Assembly: GCF_014647035.1 (NCBI RefSeq)
Contig: NZ_BMOK01000001.1
Coordinates: 372,001 to 436,000 of the forward strand
DNA from: Sporolactobacillus putidus
Lineage (GTDB): Bacteria > Bacillota > Bacilli > Bacillales > Sporolactobacillaceae
DNA: 64,000 bases
Direction: 5' to 3'
A program made the translations under genes and the position numbers. Shown in pieces: positions 63,956-64,000 of this stretch (position 1 is its first letter; each line of letters starts with the position of its first letter). The notes under the pieces were generated by a model. That model worked only from the letters and a program-made list of their open reading frames with translations, did not search any database and was not told where the DNA came from.

Positions 63956-64000
63956 TTGTTACGATATTATGAAACGATGATTTTTTGTAATCGTTTTTAT

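Overview
The window reads as chromosome of a spore-forming, facultatively fermentative member of the Bacillales. The sporulation genes present are an alpha/beta-type SASP, spoVR, yhbH and prkA. The anaerobic and redox genes are pflBA and an Fnr-type regulator, next to odhAB. There is also HemAT, a WXG100/LXG secretion locus, S-box control of metE, and many GTG/TTG starts behind strong GGAGG sites. A Sporolactobacillaceae-like organism fits, but this is inference from gene content; there is no rRNA to confirm it.

Layout. 1-7.5 kb: a cut Cof-type phosphatase, a SASP, a beta-carbonic anhydrase, a cold-shock protein with a long leader, a LevR-type sigma-54 activator, and a divergent DeoR regulator plus sugar phosphatase pair. 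7.5-11.3 kb: a decayed uracil-DNA glycosylase start, a GATase, a ketopantoate reductase, and an AT-rich EamA exporter behind an apparent uORF/terminator attenuator. 11.4-14.7 kb: pflB-pflA. 14.7-19.4 kb: N-acetylmuramic acid salvage (murR-like regulator, murQ, murP, mupG) with a structured repeat between murP and mupG. 19.5-28.1 kb: an Atg22-like MFS protein, a quinone-reductase-like enzyme, a Fur-boxed FTR1 iron permease, and two secreted PF04185 phosphoesterases, one fused to a YVTN propeller. 28.2-28.5 kb: three copies of a covarying twin-hairpin RNA-like motif with AGGA loops. 28.6-36.3 kb: spoVR, the MoxR/DUF58/transglutaminase operon, and hemAT. 36.6-45.4 kb: S-box metE, prfC, pgcA, a HAD phosphatase and yhbH. 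45.6-50.7 kb: a type VII secretion polymorphic-toxin locus (WXG100, DUF5082, DUF5344, a frameshifted LXG toxin, its immunity gene, then a degraded second cassette with another toxin tip and immunity gene). 51.2-58.5 kb: two signal peptidases, prkA, trmL, yhbB, queG (order as in the B. subtilis yhb region), a B3/4 protein and a small protein. 58.7-63.8 kb: an fnr gene with a one-base homopolymer frameshift, then odhA-odhB; the far end is the odhA promoter region.

How parts work together. PflB/PflA make acetyl-CoA and formate anaerobically. The Fnr-like protein and a cre-like site are plausible controls, but fnr is frameshifted here. MurP imports and phosphorylates MurNAc-type sugars, MupG splits phosphorylated MurNAc-GlcNAc, and MurQ removes the lactyl ether, all under a RpiR/MurR-type regulator. 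In the toxin locus both toxin genes carry frame damage while both immunity genes are intact.

The most interesting unexplained signals are: (1) the AGGA-loop twin-hairpin motif, four copies with compensatory stem changes, resembling CsrA-type binding hairpins; (2) the uORF whose stop codon lies inside a terminator stem before the EamA exporter; (3) a shared small element abutting the WXG100 start codon, which lacks a normal ribosome binding site.
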